Source: Seohaeicola saemankumensis (lineage in GTDB: Bacteria; Pseudomonadota; Alphaproteobacteria; Rhodobacterales; Rhodobacteraceae). From it: a DNA stretch of 64,000 nucleotides. Made by a program: the position numbers and the translations under genes. The notes beneath the pieces are model-generated. The model was not told where the DNA came from. It ran no database searches and saw only the letters and a program-made list of their open reading frames with translations. Where the stretch lies: the NCBI RefSeq assembly GCF_021021435.1, contig NZ_JAINWI010000013.1:62001-126000 (forward strand), written 5' to 3'. Positions 55,103-64,000 of this stretch are shown here, piece by piece. Within the stretch, counting starts at the first letter, position 1, and each line of letters begins with the position of its first letter.

Positions 55103-57641
55103 TCACGATCCGTCCGGGGACGATGACCAGTTTCTTGGGCTGGGCCCCTACCAGCGCCTTGACCACAGCATCGTGGGCGAGAACGATCTTTTCAAGCTCT
55201 GCCTTGTCGATCTCGCGCGCGACGCTGATTTCCGCGCGACGTTTGCCGTTGATCTGGATCGGCAGCGTTATCGTGTCGTCGATCAGCATTGATTCGTCCG
55301 CCACGGGCCAAGAGGCGGCGGCGATCAGGCCTTCCCCACCCAGAAGGGTCCAGATTTCCTCGGACAGATGCGGGGTCATTGGCGACATGAGTTGCGCCAG
55401 TGTGCGGGCGGCTGTGCGCCGCGCCTCGGTGCCGGCGGTGGATTTGGCTAATGTATTGGTAAAGGCGTAAAGTCTTGCGATGGCAGCGTTGAAGCCGAAG
55501 GACTCAATACCGCCTGTCACTTCGTGGATGCATTTATGCATGGCCCGTAGCAGCGCCTCATCCTCGGCATTGGGGGATTCGCTTGAGGCGGCGATATCGG
55601 CCGCGATGCGGTAGACGCGGGCGAGGTGCTTGAACGTGGCCTCGGCACCGGAGGCTGTCCATTCGACGTCACGTTCGGGCGGGCTGTCCGACAACACGAA
55701 CCAGCGCGCGGTATCGGCGCCGTAGGCCGAGATGATATTGACCGGATCGACCACGTTTTTCTTGGATTTCGACATCTTGGCAGAGGGGATGATTTCCACC
55801 GCCTCGCCTGTTGATTTCAGGTGACCGTTCTCCACGTCTTCCGGCAGATGATAGACGGGTCGGTTAAGTGCGTCGCGGGTCTGATAAATCTCGTGCGTGA
55901 CCATGCCTTGGGTAAACAGCGCGTCGAAAGGTTCGATCGCCGATGCGGGCAGATGTCCGGTGGCGTGCATGGCCCGGGCGAAGAAGCGGGAATACAGCAG
56001 ATGCAGGATCGCATGTTCGATGCCGCCGATATACTGGTCGACATTCATCCAGTATTGCGCCTCGGCCAGGTCAGTGGGCGTGCCTGCACGCGGAGCCGTG
56101 AAGCGTGCATAATACCACGAACTGTCCACAAACGTGTCCATTGTGTCGGTCTCGCGCCGCGCGGGGGCGCTGCATTTCGGGCAGATGCAGTCGCGCCATG
56201 TGGGATGGCGGTCCAGCGGATTGCCGGGCACGTCGAAGCTGACATCATAGGGCAGTTCGACAGGCAGGTTTTCCTTGGCTTCCGGCACCACGCCGCAGGT
56301 GTCGCAATGGATCACAGGGATCGGGCAGCCCCAGTAGCGTTGGCGGGACAGGCCCCAGTCGCGCAGACGGAACTTGGTCACGCCGTGACCGACGCCATTG
56401 CCCTCGCAGAATGTGATGGCGGCATCGACAGCCTGTTCGCCGGTTTGCCATGCCTCACCTGCGAAGCCTTTGGTGTAGAATACCTTTTCTGATTTGAGCG
56501 GAACGTAAGCCTCGTCCAGCTCGGTCGAGCTGTCCTCGGACGGCAGGAAGGTTGCGATGATGGGCAGATTGTATTTGGTGGCGAAGTCGAAGTCGCGCTG
56601 GTCATGCGCGGGGCAGCCGAAGATCGCCCCTGTGCCGTAATCCATCAGGATGAAATTCGCGATATAAACCGGCAGTTCCCATGCGGTATCAAAGGGATGA
56701 CGCACGCGCAGGCCGGTATCAAAGCCCTTCTTCTCGGCCTTTTCCAAAGCTTCCTCGGTCGTGCCGCCCTTGCGACATTCGGCACAGAAAGCCGCAATTT
56801 CGGGATTGTCCCGTTCCAGTTGACGTGCCAGCGGATGATCTGGCGAGATGCCGATAAAGCTGGCTCCCAGAAGGGTATCGGGACGCGTTGTGTAAACCTC
56901 GATCCGGTCGGCGCCGTGTGGACCGTCGATCAGAGAAAAGGCGAATTGCAGGCCGCGCGATTTGCCGATCCAGTTGGATTGCATCAGCCGCACCTTGGCG
57001 GGCCAGTTGTCCAGCCCGTCCAGCGCCCCCAGCAATTCCTCGGAATAGTCGGAGATTTTGAAGAACCACTGCGTCAACTCGCGCCGCTCCACATCCGCGC
57101 CCGAGCGCCAGCCCTTGCCGTCGATGACCTGTTCATTGGCAAGAACGGTCATATCGACAGGGTCCCAGTTCACGACTGCGTTCTTGCGGTAGACCAGACC
57201 TTTTTCCAGCATATCGAGGAAAAGCGCCTGCTGCTGGCCGTAATATTCGGGATCGCATGTCGCGAATTCGCGGCTCCAGTCAATCGACAGTCCCAGCGGT
57301 TTCATCTGGGCACGCATGTCGGCGATGTTCTGGTATGTCCAGTCCTTCGGGTGCCCACCAATCGCCATTGCCGCGTTCTCGGCTGGCATGCCGAAAGCGT
57401 CCCAGCCCATCGGATGCAACACGTTGAAGCCTTTGGTCACCTTGTAGCGCGCGATCACGTCACCCATCGTGTAGTTCCGCACATGGCCCATGTGGATGCG
57501 TCCCGACGGATAGGGGAACATCTCCAGCACGTAATATTTAGGCTTGCTGGTCTGCGCGCCGGGAACCGCGCGGAACAAGGCGGCCTTGTCCCAGGCTTCC
57601 TGCCATTTCGCTTCGATCTGGGCTGCATCATAACGGGACAT
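55089..57641 (-). CDS. leuS: Leucyl-tRNA synthetase
   Basis: This 850-residue class I synthetase has the HIGH-type motif H50-M-G-H53 in [16 protein letters not shown] and KMSKS at residues 622-626. A CP1 editing domain fits between them (a long insert with [10 protein letters not shown] near 250). ATG 57641 has AGAGGTC upstream; an upstream in-frame ATG at 57716 adds residues with no homology. It leads the leuS-lptE-holA transcript. Confidence 0.97.
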   Translation of the reverse strand: MSRYDAAQIEAKWQEAWDKAALFRAVPGAQTSKPKYYVLEMFPYPSGRIHMGHVRNYTMGDVIARYKVTKGFNVLHPMGWDAFGMPAENAAMAIGGHPKDWTYQNIADMRAQMKPLGLSIDWSREFATCDPEYYGQQQALFLDMLEKGLVYRKNAVVNWDPVDMTVLANEQVIDGKGWRSGADVERRELTQWFFKISDYSEELLGALDGLDNWPAKVRLMQSNWIGKSRGLQFAFSLIDGPHGADRIEVYTTRPDTLLGASFIGISPDHPLARQLERDNPEIAAFCAECRKGGTTEEALEKAEKKGFDTGLRVRHPFDTAWELPVYIANFILMDYGTGAIFGCPAHDQRDFDFATKYNLPIIATFLPSEDSSTELDEAYVPLKSEKVFYTKGFAGEAWQTGEQAVDAAITFCEGNGVGHGVTKFRLRDWGLSRQRYWGCPIPVIHCDTCGVVPEAKENLPVELPYDVSFDVPGNPLDRHPTWRDCICPKCSAPARRETDTMDTFVDSSWYYARFTAPRAGTPTDLAEAQYWMNVDQYIGGIEHAILHLLYSRFFARAMHATGHLPASAIEPFDALFTQGMVTHEIYQTRDALNRPVYHLPEDVENGHLKSTGEAVEIIPSAKMSKSKKNVVDPVNIISAYGADTARWFVLSDSPPERDVEWTASGAEATFKHLARVYRIAADIAASSESPNAEDEALLRAMHKCIHEVTGGIESFGFNAAIARLYAFTNTLAKSTAGTEARRTAARTLAQLMSPMTPHLSEEIWTLLGGEGLIAAASWPVADESMLIDDTITLPIQINGKRRAEISVAREIDKAELEKIVLAHDAVVKALVGAQPKKLVIVPGRIVNVVI

Positions 57642-57810
57642 CGGGCTGACCTCTTGTTCATCCTGCGGGTCGCTGTGGACCTGTTCACAAGGGGTGATAG
57701 GCCCGCTTTTGCCCATGGTCTAGGGGCGGCGCGTAAAAATGCGGGTCTGGGCACGGGTAAATAGCCCTGTATAAAGGCACTGCATAAAGAGTAATGAGCG
57801 ACTTGCCCCG

Positions 57811-59070
57811 TTGAAGATCCTGTTTATCCATCAGAACTTTCCCGGTCAGTTCAAGCACCTCGCCCCTGCGCTTGTGGCAAGCGGGCATGACTGCCTTGCA
57901 TTGACCCTGCGCGTCAAAGAGCCCGGAACATGGAACGGGGTGCGGTTGATCCCTTACAAGATACAGCGCCGGTCAGGGCAAGGCGTGCATCCGTGGCTGG
58001 CCGATACCGAAACCAAGGTGATCCGCGGGGAGGCGTGCTACCGTGTGGCACGTGCCTTGCGGGACCGCGGCTACAGGCCCGATATCATCGTTGCCCATCC
58101 CGGTTGGGGCGAGGCGATGTTTCTGCGCGATGTCTGGCCCGACGCGCGGATCGGGCTTTACTGCGAGCTTTATCATCTGACGGATCGCGACCATCTGGGG
58201 TTTGATCCTGAATTCATACCGCAGGTCGATGAGGCAGAGCATCTTCGCATACGTTTGAAGAACCTCAACAACCTGATCCATCTGCCCCTGTGCGATATGG
58301 GGATCAGTCCGACACGGTTTCAGGCGGGCACTTATCCCGCTGCCTATCGCGACCGGATCAGCGTGATCCATGACGGAATAGATACGGACCATGTGCGTCC
58401 CGATCCCTATGTCCGCTTTGATCTGCCGGACGGCAGGGTGCTGACGCGGAACGACGAGGTGATCACCTTCGTGAACCGGAATCTTGAACCTTATCGCGGC
58501 TATCACATCTTCATGCGCGCTTTGCCCGCACTCCTGAAGAACCGGCCTGATGCGCGGGTGCTGATCATTGGCGGGGACGAGGTGTCCTATGGCGCGAAAC
58601 CGCCCAAGGGTCAGACATGGAAGCAGGTCTTCATCGACGAGGTGCGCGCATCCATCCCTGATGCCGACTGGCAGCGCGTCCATTTTCTGGGACGAATCCC
58701 CTATGAGCGGTTCGTTCTCCTGCTGCAAGTGACGCGGGTTCATGTCTATCTGACCTATCCCTTTGTCCTCAGCTGGTCGCTGTTCGAGGCCATGAGCGCG
58801 GGGGCCGCTATCGTCGCCAGCGACACCGGACCTGTGCGAGAGGCGATCACGCATGGGCAGACAGGAATGCTGGTCGATTTCTTCGACGGGGTGGCTTTGG
58901 TCGAGCAGGTCTGTGCCTTGCTGGAGGATGCTGGATTGCGGGATGGTCTTGGGCAGGCGGCGCGGGCGCATGTGCAGGCGGGTTACGACCTGCGCAACAT
59001 CTGCCTGCCGCAGCAGCTTGACTGGATCGACAAGCTGGCTGCGACCAAGGCGGGGGTAATGGAAGGCTAA
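57811..59070 (+). CDS. GT-B glycosyltransferase (family 4-like)
   Basis: This 419-residue transferase has an N-terminal KILFIHQNFPGQFKHLAPAL and a donor domain with NRNLEPYRGYHIFMRALP, GGDEVSYG and SWSLFEAMSAGAAIVASDTGPVREAI. It probably builds a surface polysaccharide. Translation seems to begin at TTG 57811, overlapping the stop of a 6-codon mini-frame that begins with ATG at 57794. That layout may couple the two. The donor and acceptor are unknown. Confidence 0.87.
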   Translation: MKILFIHQNFPGQFKHLAPALVASGHDCLALTLRVKEPGTWNGVRLIPYKIQRRSGQGVHPWLADTETKVIRGEACYRVARALRDRGYRPDIIVAHPGWGEAMFLRDVWPDARIGLYCELYHLTDRDHLGFDPEFIPQVDEAEHLRIRLKNLNNLIHLPLCDMGISPTRFQAGTYPAAYRDRISVIHDGIDTDHVRPDPYVRFDLPDGRVLTRNDEVITFVNRNLEPYRGYHIFMRALPALLKNRPDARVLIIGGDEVSYGAKPPKGQTWKQVFIDEVRASIPDADWQRVHFLGRIPYERFVLLLQVTRVHVYLTYPFVLSWSLFEAMSAGAAIVASDTGPVREAITHGQTGMLVDFFDGVALVEQVCALLEDAGLRDGLGQAARAHVQAGYDLRNICLPQQLDWIDKLAATKAGVMEG

Positions 59071-59074
59071 AGGA

Positions 59075-59557
59075 TCAGCGGCGACCGTCTGCGATGCGCA
59101 ACTGGCGTGCACGGGACAGGATTGAATCCTCGACCGCGCGTTGCGTGCCGGCTGCCACCGGACCCGAGCGCGTCTGAAGTGCGACGGTCAGCGACCGCGC
59201 CTCAAGCGCGGGGTCCTTGACATAGACAGTACCGCGATAGGCCTGTCCCCCACCCGGAGGTGTGCCAAAGCCGAAGACGATTACGCCGGTAAAGGGATCA
59301 ACCGATTCGATGGGCATGAAATTCAGCACATCCAGCGAGGCGTTCCACAGGTAGCGGTTCACCTCGACGGTCACATCAGGCTCGGAGCGGTTGAAGATAT
59401 CAAAGATAGAGCTTCCGGTGTTGAAAGCGTTGGCGTCACGCCCGGCGTCGAAAATGACGGGACGATCCGCGTTTTCATCCTCGTCCTGGTTGGCGCAGGC
59501 GGCAACTGCCAGAAGCAGCGCCGCGCATGTGACGACCTTGGTAATGTGTTGTCTCAT
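59075..59557 (-). CDS. DUF3576 lipoprotein
   Basis: This 160-residue protein has a lipobox (LLLAVAAC) with the lipidated Cys near residue 21. The mature part is DUF3576-like: RYLWNASLDVLNFMPIESVDPFTGVI and FGTPPGGGQAYRGTVYVKDPALEARSL. These lipoproteins are conserved in alphaproteobacteria but have no assigned role. It diverges from the porin gene (285-bp gap) and converges with the glycosyltransferase (4 bp). Confidence 0.85.
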   Translation of the reverse strand: MRQHITKVVTCAALLLAVAACANQDEDENADRPVIFDAGRDANAFNTGSSIFDIFNRSEPDVTVEVNRYLWNASLDVLNFMPIESVDPFTGVIVFGFGTPPGGGQAYRGTVYVKDPALEARSLTVALQTRSGPVAAGTQRAVEDSILSRARQLRIADGRR

Positions 59558-59842
59558 TCTTGGCCCAGTCCGATTTAGCGATCTGTTGCCACTGTCCTAG
59601 CCAAGCCAGTGCTAAGGGGCAAGCAATTTACTGCAAACAGCGGCTTTGGTGTATGGAACATCGCTTTGAAGCGGGGTGGAGGGGGTTTGGGTATGTGTGG
59701 CATAGCTGCACCATGTCCGGCGGCTTTGCGAATGTGTTTGCTGGGAAGCTTGCATCTGCGCCCCTAAAAGAGCGAAACGATTGAGCATACCCAAGGCAGA
59801 CTCGCTGTTTTGGGCCATCTCTGAAAAACCGAGGGCAACGAA

Positions 59843-60802
59843 ATGAAAAATATCCTTATCGCAACAACCGCGCTGGTCGCCACCGCAGGTGTTGCTGCAG
59901 CCGACGTGAACCTGTCCGGCTATGCACGCTTTGGTGCAACCTACAATGACAGCGCTGCAGCTGGCGCTGACGACGTGAACACATCCAGCCGTCTGCGTCT
60001 TCAGTTCGACATGACCACAGAGACCGATGGCGGCCTGACACTGGGTGCACGCATTCGCGCACAGTTTGAAGAAGACGGAAATGCGCAAGACACCGGTGAG
60101 TTCAACACCGCTCGTTTCTTCGCAACTTTCGGTGGCCTGACTGTTGCTATGGGCAACATTCTGGGTGTCGTCGAAGCAGCACCCGGCCTGTACATGGGCA
60201 CGAAGTCGGCTGGCATGGGCCTGGAAGGCAATGGCTTCACCGCACTTGCAGCGAACACCGTTTCCAACGGCGGCTCGTTCGGCTGGACAGCGTTCCAGAG
60301 CGAGTCGGCGCTTGAAGACATCAACGGCAGCGTCGCAACTGATGGTGTTGAAGTGATCTACAGCATGAACGGCTTTGGCTTGCATGTGCACAGCACTGAC
60401 AACAGCTACGCTGTTGGTGCAAATTACCGGTTTGCCGACTACGTCGCCGCCGTTGCTTACGAAGAATGGGACAGCGCCGCACGTGATGGCGATACCCTGT
60501 TGTTCGCTTCGCTGGGTGGCAAGTTCGGTGCATTCGACGCCACCTTGTCTTATGCTGACACTGAGTATGGCGCTACGTCTGCAGAGAAAATCGCTCTCAA
60601 AGGCGGCTATACTGTAAACGACGCGCTGTATGTCTATGGCTTCGTTGCTGACGAGAACAATGGCATCGATCCGGTCTATGGCTTGGGCGCATCCTACAAC
60701 CTGGGCGGTGGCGCTTCGATCGAAGCTGGCTGGTCGTCCAACCGCAACGCGGCAAACGCAGAAACCAACCTGGTTTCCGCAGGTATCTTCTTCGCGTTCT
60801 GA
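59843..60802 (+). CDS. Outer-membrane porin (Rhodobacter-type, Porin_4-like)
   Basis: This 319-residue protein has a signal peptide ending at VAAAD (near residue 20). Alternating strands with aromatic belts follow, and it ends in SAGIFFAF with a terminal Phe, the sorting signal for BAM. It admits small solutes. The coding has many repeated codons and few rare ones, as in strongly expressed genes. The upstream 285-bp gap is long and may hold the control region. A strong terminator follows. Confidence 0.9.
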   Translation: MKNILIATTALVATAGVAAADVNLSGYARFGATYNDSAAAGADDVNTSSRLRLQFDMTTETDGGLTLGARIRAQFEEDGNAQDTGEFNTARFFATFGGLTVAMGNILGVVEAAPGLYMGTKSAGMGLEGNGFTALAANTVSNGGSFGWTAFQSESALEDINGSVATDGVEVIYSMNGFGLHVHSTDNSYAVGANYRFADYVAAVAYEEWDSAARDGDTLLFASLGGKFGAFDATLSYADTEYGATSAEKIALKGGYTVNDALYVYGFVADENNGIDPVYGLGASYNLGGGASIEAGWSSNRNAANAETNLVSAGIFFAF

Positions 60803-60826
60803 TCCAGAACAGGTTAGTTGAACAGG

Positions 60827-60858
60827 AAGGGCGGGTCTTTGGACCCGCCCTTTTCTTT
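60827..60858 (+). terminator. Rho-independent terminator after the porin gene
   Basis: AAGGGCGGGTC (60827-60837) and GACCCGCCCTT (60842-60852) form a perfect 11-bp stem with a 4-base loop, followed by TTCTTTT. It separates the porin from the YggS-type gene. Confidence 0.92.
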
Positions 60859-60910
60859 TGCGCGGCGATGGTGTTTTCATGCGGCGGCAACGCACCATCA
60901 GGGGAAGTCA

Positions 60911-61564
60911 ATGTCGCTGTTCGAAATCAAGGCCCGTATCGCCAAAGCCTGCCAAGCCGCAGGGCGCAACGCGGATAGTGTGACGCTGATCGCTGTTTCG
61001 AAGGTGCAGCCAAATGCGCGCGTTGCGGCCGTGCTGGACGAGGGTCATAGGGTGTTTGGCGAGAACCGCGTGCAAGAGGCGGCCGCCAAATGGCCGGATT
61101 TCCGTGAAACCTATGACGGGATTGACTTGCACCTGATCGGACCGTTGCAAACCAACAAGGCACGGCAGGCGATGGAGCTGTTTCAAGCGATCCATTCCGT
61201 GGACCGCCCCAAGGTTGCCCAAACCATTGCAAGATTGGCGCAGGAGTTGGGGGGGTGCCCTGACATTTTCTTGCAGATCAATACGGGCGAGGAGCCGCAG
61301 AAGGCTGGCGTCATGCCTGCCGAGGCGGATGCTTTCGTGACCGATGCACGCGCGCTGGACCTGCCGGTGCGCGGGTTGATGTGCATACCGCCGGTTGACG
61401 AAGAACCATCGCTGCATTTCGCGTTGCTGGCCAAGATCGCCGCCCGCAACGGGTTGGCGGGCCTGTCCATGGGCATGAGTGGCGATTTCGAATCCGCTAT
61501 CGCTCTGGGCGCGACGCATATCCGCGTAGGGTCGGCTATTTTTGGCGAGAGAGAATATTCTTGA
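60911..61564 (+). CDS. YggS/PROSC-type PLP homeostasis protein
   Basis: This 217-residue single-domain PLP barrel has Lys31 in TLIAVSKVQP as the PLP-binding residue, GENRVQEAAAKW (near 58), HLIGPLQTNKAR and the late GMSGDFESAIALGATHIRVGSAIFG. It keeps vitamin B6 and amino-acid levels in balance. ATG 60911 follows AGGGGAAGTCA; an upstream frame from 60818 would run through the terminator. Confidence 0.92.
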   Translation: MSLFEIKARIAKACQAAGRNADSVTLIAVSKVQPNARVAAVLDEGHRVFGENRVQEAAAKWPDFRETYDGIDLHLIGPLQTNKARQAMELFQAIHSVDRPKVAQTIARLAQELGGCPDIFLQINTGEEPQKAGVMPAEADAFVTDARALDLPVRGLMCIPPVDEEPSLHFALLAKIAARNGLAGLSMGMSGDFESAIALGATHIRVGSAIFGEREYS

Positions 61565-61619
61565 CGTCAGTGGCTTAATCAGGCTGCTTTCAAGCGTAAA
61601 ACAACTTTAAGGTAATATC

Positions 61620-62009
61620 ATGCGGATCAGTTCGCTCGTGGTGGTTCTGTCGTTTTTTGTCGCGCCCGCCTTTGCAGATTTCAAAGTGTCATTCGAATGG
61701 GGCGATATCCCGCGATGCACCACGGGGAATCCCAATACGGTGGGCAACCCTGTTTTCAAGCTGGAAGGCGTTCCTGCGGGAACGACGTCCGTTCAATTCA
61801 AGCTGAAGGATCGTAACGTGCCGGGCTATGATCATGGCGGGAGCAAGCGCCTTGGCATCGGTGGCGATGGCACGGTGCCGACTGGGGTGTTCAAATATAA
61901 AAGCCCCTGTCCGCCCAATGGCGTTCACACCTATGAGTGGACCGCGACGGCAAGAAACGCCAATCAGGTGATCGGGCAGGCTGTCGCGCGGCGAAAGTAT
62001 CCCGAGTAG
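61620..62009 (+). CDS. Small secreted PEBP-like protein
   Basis: This 129-residue protein has a signal peptide ending in AFAD near residue 20. Segments VPGYDHGG and SPCPPNGVHTYEWTATA recall the phosphatidylethanolamine-binding fold (YbhB type), but it is short and has few other signature residues. Two Cys (PRCTT and SPCPP) may form a disulfide. The role is unknown. It converges with the L,D-transpeptidase gene (1 bp between stops). Confidence 0.65.
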   Translation: MRISSLVVVLSFFVAPAFADFKVSFEWGDIPRCTTGNPNTVGNPVFKLEGVPAGTTSVQFKLKDRNVPGYDHGGSKRLGIGGDGTVPTGVFKYKSPCPPNGVHTYEWTATARNANQVIGQAVARRKYPE

Positions 62010-62010
62010 A

Positions 62011-62514
62011 TCACCCGACAATCAACCGACATCCGTGACGCAAATTCTGGGCGATCCAGAGAAGATGGTCGCGCCGCAGCGCCACGCAGCCTTCTGTCGG
62101 ATATCCCGCGCGGCGTTGCTGGTGGATGAAAATGGCCGAGCCGCGCCCGCGTTCCGCACGGGGCCAGTTCCAGTCTGAAATCAGCACCAGATCATAAAGC
62201 GGATCGGCGCGGCGCAGTTTCTCGTGGCTGTGCGGGTAGGGCGCGCGGACCATGAGGTTGTAATCCTCGTGTTTCGGATCGTCCGACCACAGATCGCCGG
62301 GGTGGATCGGCACGGCCCAATCGGCGGGTTGCGCCATGCGGTCGGGACGGTAAAGCATGCCGACAATGCGGTGGATGCCGCGCGGGGTGGCGCCATCACC
62401 CTCGCGCTTGTCAGAACTGACGCCGCAGCGCCCGATTGTGCAGGGAAAGGTCCGGCTCTGAAAGCGCAGACCCATCGGGGTCAGAACCATATCGTGCCGT
62501 GTTGCGGCCGTCAC
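62011..62514 (-). CDS. L,D-transpeptidase (YkuD fold)
   Basis: This 167-residue enzyme has His131 in AIFIHQQ and the nucleophile Cys143 in PTEGCVAL, the [ST]-x-G-C site of YkuD-type transpeptidases of the short COG3786 type. No signal peptide is obvious, so localisation is uncertain. It would cross-link or tether peptidoglycan. Its start overlaps the ribA stop by 4 bp, an unexpected co-transcription. Confidence 0.87.
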   Translation of the reverse strand: MTAATRHDMVLTPMGLRFQSRTFPCTIGRCGVSSDKREGDGATPRGIHRIVGMLYRPDRMAQPADWAVPIHPGDLWSDDPKHEDYNLMVRAPYPHSHEKLRRADPLYDLVLISDWNWPRAERGRGSAIFIHQQRRAGYPTEGCVALRRDHLLWIAQNLRHGCRLIVG

Positions 62515-63602
62515 AGCAGGTGCCCCGATTTGGCCGATTTGGTCGCAAGATAGGCACGGTTGAAGGCGTTCTCGCCTACTTTCAGCGGCACACGCTCGGT
62601 CACGGTGATGCCCTGTTTCTCCATCATGGCGATTTTGCGCGGGTTGTTGGTCAGCAATCGGATCGTGGAAAAACCCATGGATTTCAGGATCTCGGCCCCA
62701 AGGCGGAAATCGCGCTCGTCATCCTCGAACCCAAGGCGATGGTTCGCCTCGACCGTGTCAAAGCCCTGATCCTGCAGCGAATAGGCGCGCATCTTGTTTG
62801 CAAGGCCGATACCGCGCCCCTCCTGATTGAGATAGAGCAGAACGCCTGCGCCTTCCTGCCCCATCTGGTCCAGCGCTCCATGCAGTTGCGGGCCGCAATC
62901 GCATTTGAGACTGCCCAGCACATCACCGGTGAAACAGGCCGAATGCAGTCGCGCCAGCACCGGCTTGTCGCGGTCCGGTTGCCCGATCTCGAATGCATAA
63001 TGTTCTTCGCCGCCATCTTCGGGGCGGAAGATGTGCAGGCGTCCGGCCTCTGCTGCCGAGACAGGCAAGCGGGCGCTGACCACCGGATGCGGTTCAGGCG
63101 CGGCAGCCAGTAAAGGCTTGGCGCGCGCCGCGTCGATCCGTGTCAGCCCGTGGGTTGCGGCAAAGCAGGCAGGATCGCCAAGCGGCAGTATCAGGGCGGC
63201 AGGTAAAAGCCGTGCTGTCTTGGTCAGGTTCACGGCCAGGCGGTGTAGGTCCGCCGCACCCTCGCGCTGGGTGATCAGCGGCCCTTTCATCGGCGTTTTC
63301 AGATCATCCGCCGGATCGGCCACACCCAGCACCCATGTCAGACCTGCTTCGGGTGGCAACAGCACGCGGGCGACATCGCCATCATAGGCGCGTGCCTTCA
63401 AGGTTGCGGCGCGTCGGGCCGTGAGCGCCAGAACAGGAGCCCCACCCAACGCGTGCAGATCGGCCAGACGTTGGGCGTTGAGTGTCTCGGCGGCCAGAAC
63501 AAGCGCGCCGCCGCTGTTGTCAAACAGCACAACAGGCACACCCATCCGCAGATCCGCGCGGGCGCGAGCCAGAATTTCTGTAACATCCGGAGTGAAACTC
63601 AT
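62511..63602 (-). CDS. ribA: GTP cyclohydrolase II (RibA) with degenerate N-terminal domain
   Basis: This 363-residue enzyme opens the GTP ring in riboflavin synthesis. The C-terminal half has the zinc cysteines in [18 protein letters not shown] and the catalytic segment [15 protein letters not shown]. The N-terminal 170 residues look like a worn DHBP synthase (RibB) domain without its acidic active-site motif, so only the cyclohydrolase is likely active. It is co-transcribed with the L,D-transpeptidase. Confidence 0.9.
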   Translation of the reverse strand: MSFTPDVTEILARARADLRMGVPVVLFDNSGGALVLAAETLNAQRLADLHALGGAPVLALTARRAATLKARAYDGDVARVLLPPEAGLTWVLGVADPADDLKTPMKGPLITQREGAADLHRLAVNLTKTARLLPAALILPLGDPACFAATHGLTRIDAARAKPLLAAAPEPHPVVSARLPVSAAEAGRLHIFRPEDGGEEHYAFEIGQPDRDKPVLARLHSACFTGDVLGSLKCDCGPQLHGALDQMGQEGAGVLLYLNQEGRGIGLANKMRAYSLQDQGFDTVEANHRLGFEDDERDFRLGAEILKSMGFSTIRLLTNNPRKIAMMEKQGITVTERVPLKVGENAFNRAYLATKSAKSGHLL

Positions 63603-63761
63603 GCGGCGCCTGTTGCGTTGTCATGGTCAAAAATGGCCAATGACGGTGATAACTGAAACATTTGCACACTGCTTTACACGACAGCGTGAGAGAATGGCAC
63701 CCCGACTTGTCGCTTGAGTCAACCGTAGTCATCTTCACATCAGGAACAGGAGGGAAACCCC

Positions 63762-64000
63762 ATGGCTCAATTGAAGAAAATACTTCTGGTGGATGACGAT
63801 GAAGACCTGCGCGAAGCGCTGAGCGAGCAACTTGTCATGACCGAGGATTTCGACGTCTTCGAGGCAGGCAACGGTGTGGAGGCGATGAAGCGCGCCAAGG
63901 AAGCCCTGTATGATCTGGTGATCCTTGATGTCGGCTTGCCCGATACCGACGGGCGCGAGCTTTGCCGCCTGATGCGCAAGCAAGGTGTAAAATGCCCGAT
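63762..64000 (+). CDS. Response regulator, receiver domain (3' end cut by the window edge)
   Basis: About 79 residues are visible. The receiver domain has the acidic pocket in ILLVDDDEDLR and the phosphoacceptor Asp in VILDVGLPDTDGRE. Such a receiver normally precedes an OmpR/PhoB DNA-binding domain. The C-terminal half is outside the window, so neither the subfamily nor the target is known. CenR-like is possible. AGGAGGGAAACCCC precedes the ATG. Confidence 0.8.
   Translation, partial: MAQLKKILLVDDDEDLREALSEQLVMTEDFDVFEAGNGVEAMKRAKEALYDLVILDVGLPDTDGRELCRLMRKQGVKCP

Noticed and set aside
56604-57764. Plus-strand open frame (386 codons) opposite leuS
   Set aside because: It lies opposite the leuS coding strand and has no motif. 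The leuS reading is unambiguous.
59612-60898. Minus-strand open frame (428 codons) covering the porin gene
   Set aside because: It is rich in Cys and Ser as an antisense of a biased, highly expressed gene would be. It crosses the porin terminator.

Overview
The window is a chromosomal segment from an alphaproteobacterium of the Rhodobacterales, most likely the Roseobacter group. This rests on gene content and neighbourhood rather than any marker gene: a CcrM-type GANTC methyltransferase, a GT14-like/sulfotransferase pair, TRAP transport genes, the order mutY-DUF721-dsbA, the order lpxK-waaA-DUF4170-cysQ-pmbA, the order leuS-lptE-holA, a Rhodobacter-type porin, and GC-rich coding with TTG and GTG starts. 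About 66 protein genes and one tRNA gene (Arg, CCU) are packed tightly. I see no insertion sequence, prophage, integrase, CRISPR array, rRNA or origin.

Layout. 1-4.7 kb: a truncated glycosyltransferase divergent from a sulfotransferase, a UbiH-type flavin hydroxylase and an amidase. 4.9-9.9 kb: aminotransferase, FtsK and LolA. 9.9-13.2 kb: flavin reductase, OmpA-like lipoprotein, an AraC-Ogt alkyl-DNA repair/regulator fusion and a small Hint-fold protein. 13.3-18.1 kb: endonuclease III with an adenosine kinase, RluA, a LysE exporter, free-methionine-sulfoxide reductase and a thiolase. 18.1-23.3 kb: an anti-anti-sigma/anti-sigma-like pair, gamma-glutamyltransferase, HspQ, a lytic transglycosylase lipoprotein and an M24 peptidase homologue. 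23.3-32.3 kb: an accessory catabolic and uptake island (Old Yellow Enzyme, DUF1445 hydro-lyase-like protein, TRAP DctP-DctQ-DctM, DUF2848 protein, amidase, membrane protein, LysR regulator). 32.3-37.2 kb: tRNA-Arg, LacI regulator, a YcaQ-type glycosylase, a membrane-anchored winged-helix protein with a secreted partner candidate, and RNase HII. 37.2-43.2 kb: CcrM, AlkB, MutY, a DciA-like protein, a DsbA-like protein and a CoA-transferase. 43.4-49.8 kb: a lipid A/Kdo operon with CysQ and PmbA, then a DUF2125 protein. 49.9-53.5 kb: a short-chain dehydrogenase, an atypical crotonase, HNH, flavoprotein and GST genes. 53.6-64 kb: holA-lptE-leuS, glycosyltransferase, DUF3576 lipoprotein, porin, YggS, PEBP-like protein, L,D-transpeptidase, RibA and the start of a response regulator.

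How it fits together. Much of the window is housekeeping. Envelope biogenesis (LpxK, WaaA, LptE, LolA, porin, OmpA-like, L,D-transpeptidase), DNA maintenance (FtsK, Nth, MutY, YcaQ, Ogt, RNase HII, CcrM, DNA polymerase III delta, DciA-like) and translation dominate. The most interesting accessory part is the 23.3-32.3 kb island. Two intergenic regions in it share a 16-nt motif (TWAAAATTCGACTWAT, 14 of 16 positions identical) that may be the operator of its LysR regulator, and three of its proteins have no assigned reaction. Other items worth a second look are three GANTC sites within 39 bp upstream of ccrM, a partner-switch-like pair, the winged-helix membrane protein with its DNA-binding-like domain at the C terminus, a Hint protein without the catalytic Cys, a crotonase without either catalytic Glu, and a dispersed intergenic element with the core TATT-N4-GCAAGA.
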